Of a stretch of DNA of 42,182 nt, positions 40,677 to 42,182 are shown in pieces. A program made the position numbers and the translations under genes. The stretch spans positions 1-42,182 of the forward strand of contig JAKSYS010000556.1 in the NCBI GenBank assembly GCA_022925895.1. The letters are read 5' to 3'. The DNA comes from Fragilaria crotonensis (Eukaryota; Bacillariophyta; Fragilariophyceae; Fragilariales; Fragilariaceae). The notes under the pieces are model-generated. The model was given only the letters and a program-made list of their open reading frames with translations, was not told the DNA's origin and made no database searches. Numbering within the stretch: the stretch's first letter is position 1; each line of letters starts with the position of its first letter.

Positions 40677-41573
40677 TTGCTTCACATTACTTCGGGTGCG
40701 ACTGTTCGTAATCGCCTTGACTATGGGGACTATGTGCCGCCTGCGGTCCCGATCACGTATCCTTTCTTCGCGCTGGTCAAGTTCTTTTTTGCTCATGGAC
40801 AGTCTGGGTCTTGTGGTGGGAGTCTGATCGCTCCTGATGTAGTTTTGACGGCAGCGAAGTGCGTAACAGAACGTAGCAGTACAGGCCTAGGCCCTCCCGT
40901 CAGTGTAGAGGTGTGGGTGAATTCTACTTCCTCTGCCTATTCTGAGTACGATTACTTCCGCAAGGCCGTTCGCTGGGTCGTCCATCCTGATTACAACGAG
41001 TTCAGCTTCGCAAACGACATAGCGTTGCTATTTCTTGACACGCCTGTGATGGGTGTGCCTCTAGCGCTGCTGAACAGGGACGATGCCCTCCCTGACAACA
41101 GCTCCTGCATGAAAGTCCTTGCCAATCCTAATTCAAGAACCAATCGTGGTTTTAGTCAATTTTCTCGCGCCATCACTTATGCTCCATCTCTTTCGCAGGT
41201 GCCAGTAAGGACATTACCTGCCCTTGCATGCTGGAAAGCATTCGGCGCCAACAACTTCAAGGAATCACTCCTTTGCGCTGCTGACCACGGACTCCGCGGT
41301 GGCATTTCTGGAGGGCCACTGCTACTTTCATGTTCTTCTGTGCAAGTGGGCATCGCCATCTGTGGTGCGAGTCTGGACAGTCGTTACTCGTCGTACTCAT
41401 TGGACGAATATCAGGGACGCAGGACGGATACGAATTCGAATACACCCAAGGGTTATACAAGGGTGTCGCACTTTGTTGAGTGGATCGATGCTCAGATTTG
41501 CCAGTTCAGTGCAAGCAAACCCAGCAACTGCCAGACGAAGGCCCTGAAAGCCGTCGGTGAAACCGCGGTATAG
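40677..41573 (+). CDS. Serine protease homologue, catalytic His lost
   Basis: It aligns along its length with the protease at 38.0-39.0 kb (shared SEYDYFRKAVRWVVHPDYN, ANDIALLFLDTPVMGVPLAL, ALACWKAFG, GYTRVSHFVEWIDAQICQF). The catalytic His is Lys (VVLTAAKCVT). The GDSGG block is reduced to GGISGGPLL, losing the Cys and Asp before the Ser, though a Ser-Gly-Gly remains. The triad Asp is kept. The signal peptide and the IIGG activation site are missing or unrecognisable; the frame starts within MLHITSGATV. It is therefore either a non-catalytic pseudoenzyme or a decaying duplicate. The end (KPSNCQTKALKAVGETAV) corresponds to a Pro-rich tail read in another frame. Confidence 0.75.
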   Translation: MLHITSGATVRNRLDYGDYVPPAVPITYPFFALVKFFFAHGQSGSCGGSLIAPDVVLTAAKCVTERSSTGLGPPVSVEVWVNSTSSAYSEYDYFRKAVRWVVHPDYNEFSFANDIALLFLDTPVMGVPLALLNRDDALPDNSSCMKVLANPNSRTNRGFSQFSRAITYAPSLSQVPVRTLPALACWKAFGANNFKESLLCAADHGLRGGISGGPLLLSCSSVQVGIAICGASLDSRYSSYSLDEYQGRRTDTNSNTPKGYTRVSHFVEWIDAQICQFSASKPSNCQTKALKAVGETAV

Positions 41574-42182
41574 CAATTCCATGTCCCAAACAAGATTATT
41601 TGAAAAAGAGCATTTACCTTTGTTCGACTAGGTTCCATCGCTGCAATCCGAGGTCACCATATCTGAATGTTTGGTGTATACAATGTAAACTGTCAAATTC
41701 ACCTATTGCTTGAGATGTTATCCAACTACATGCTTTGTTTTGTCGCTCGCAGGACGGAAACTATCACGATAAATATACATGTTAGCGCATGAACACCTTC
41801 TTTCAGCTTCTTTGTAATTGAGAGCCGCTTGGAAGTGTTTTTACTTTTCAAAACTAGCCGGATGTCCATTTTCTAATGACCTGCTGCTTTCTGGAACGGA
41901 CCGAAAATTTCAATGACAATGCAAGCCCCAACTTATGCGTGGCCAAATGCAATGAGACTACCATTAAAGGATGGGGATTGAAAGGAACGCTATCGTACTC
42001 GCTACACCCTTTTGGCTCGCATGCCACACAAAACAACCGATTCGTCGAAACTTCCTTCGAATCCGAATGCTTCTTCATCATCTGAGGTTGGATTCGCCAT
42101 TGTGATCTGTTTGAGTGATGTGGTACGAAGCCCTTATCGCACAGCTCCAGCAAACGTACACATCATGAAGCGCCTCTGTATC
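41574..42182. other. Unassigned right end
   Basis: Two opposed ORFs (41876-42085 plus; 41854-42153 minus) overlap. The plus frame has LCVAKCNETTIKGWGLKGTL, vaguely like the start of a SET domain, but it stops soon after and the support is weak. No gene is called. Confidence 0.3.

Noticed and set aside
41876..42085. SET-domain gene at the right edge
   Set aside because: Only a weak resemblance over 20 residues, then a stop; too little to support a call.

Overview
This is a eukaryotic window with spliceosomal introns, long gene-poor stretches and several classes of transposon. The best guess for its source is a pennate diatom, perhaps Seminavis robusta or a relative. That inference rests on gene families: a single-pass leucine-rich-repeat protein with a short N-terminal cytosolic part and a cysteine-rich C-terminus, a Copia gag of the diatom CoDi style, serine proteases with Pro/Thr/Lys tails, and a secreted 2OG-Fe(II) oxygenase. 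No rRNA, tRNA, CRISPR array or bacterial-type operon was seen.

Layout. 0.3-0.5 kb holds a truncated copy of the start of the oxygenase gene found complete at 12.3 kb. 0.8-3.0 kb (minus) is an LRR membrane-protein gene with three recognisable introns and about six single-base frame breaks. 3.1-10.6 kb is mostly decayed accessory DNA: a TA-flanked MITE, remains of a coiled-coil gene, a head-to-head pair of MITEs, a relic of an IS630/Tc1-like transposase, a 15-bp minisatellite, a perfect 14-bp hairpin and a Harbinger-like transposase relic. 12.3-13.5 kb is a secreted prolyl-4-hydroxylase-type oxygenase with two frame breaks.

13.6-20.4 kb is a nearly complete tyrosine-recombinase retrotransposon on the minus strand. 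It has two gag-like ORFs and a polyprotein of reverse transcriptase, RNase H and tyrosine recombinase, bounded by split direct repeats in the order A1-ORFs-B1-A2-B2 (the Ngaro/PAT layout). Sixty-six bases beyond its end lies a 6-kb LTR retrotransposon (20.5-26.5 kb) with two ~0.9-kb LTRs and an ATATA target duplication. Its interior encodes only Gag with a CCHC knuckle, so it is probably non-autonomous.

27.2-32.9 kb is ordinary host sequence: a TMEM184/OST-alpha-like membrane protein (plus) converging on a DDHD-domain phospholipase A1 (minus, three exons). 33.8-37.0 kb (minus) is a large IS630/Tc1-superfamily DDE transposase gene with four frame breaks, of the same family as the relic at 5.9-6.7 kb. 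38.0-41.6 kb has two related trypsin-fold genes: a secreted protease with an intact catalytic triad (minus), and a divergent paralogue (plus) whose catalytic His is Lys, apparently a pseudoenzyme or pseudogene.

Single-base frame breaks recur across the window, even in elements whose repeats are nearly identical. Sequencing indels therefore compete with true decay as the explanation.
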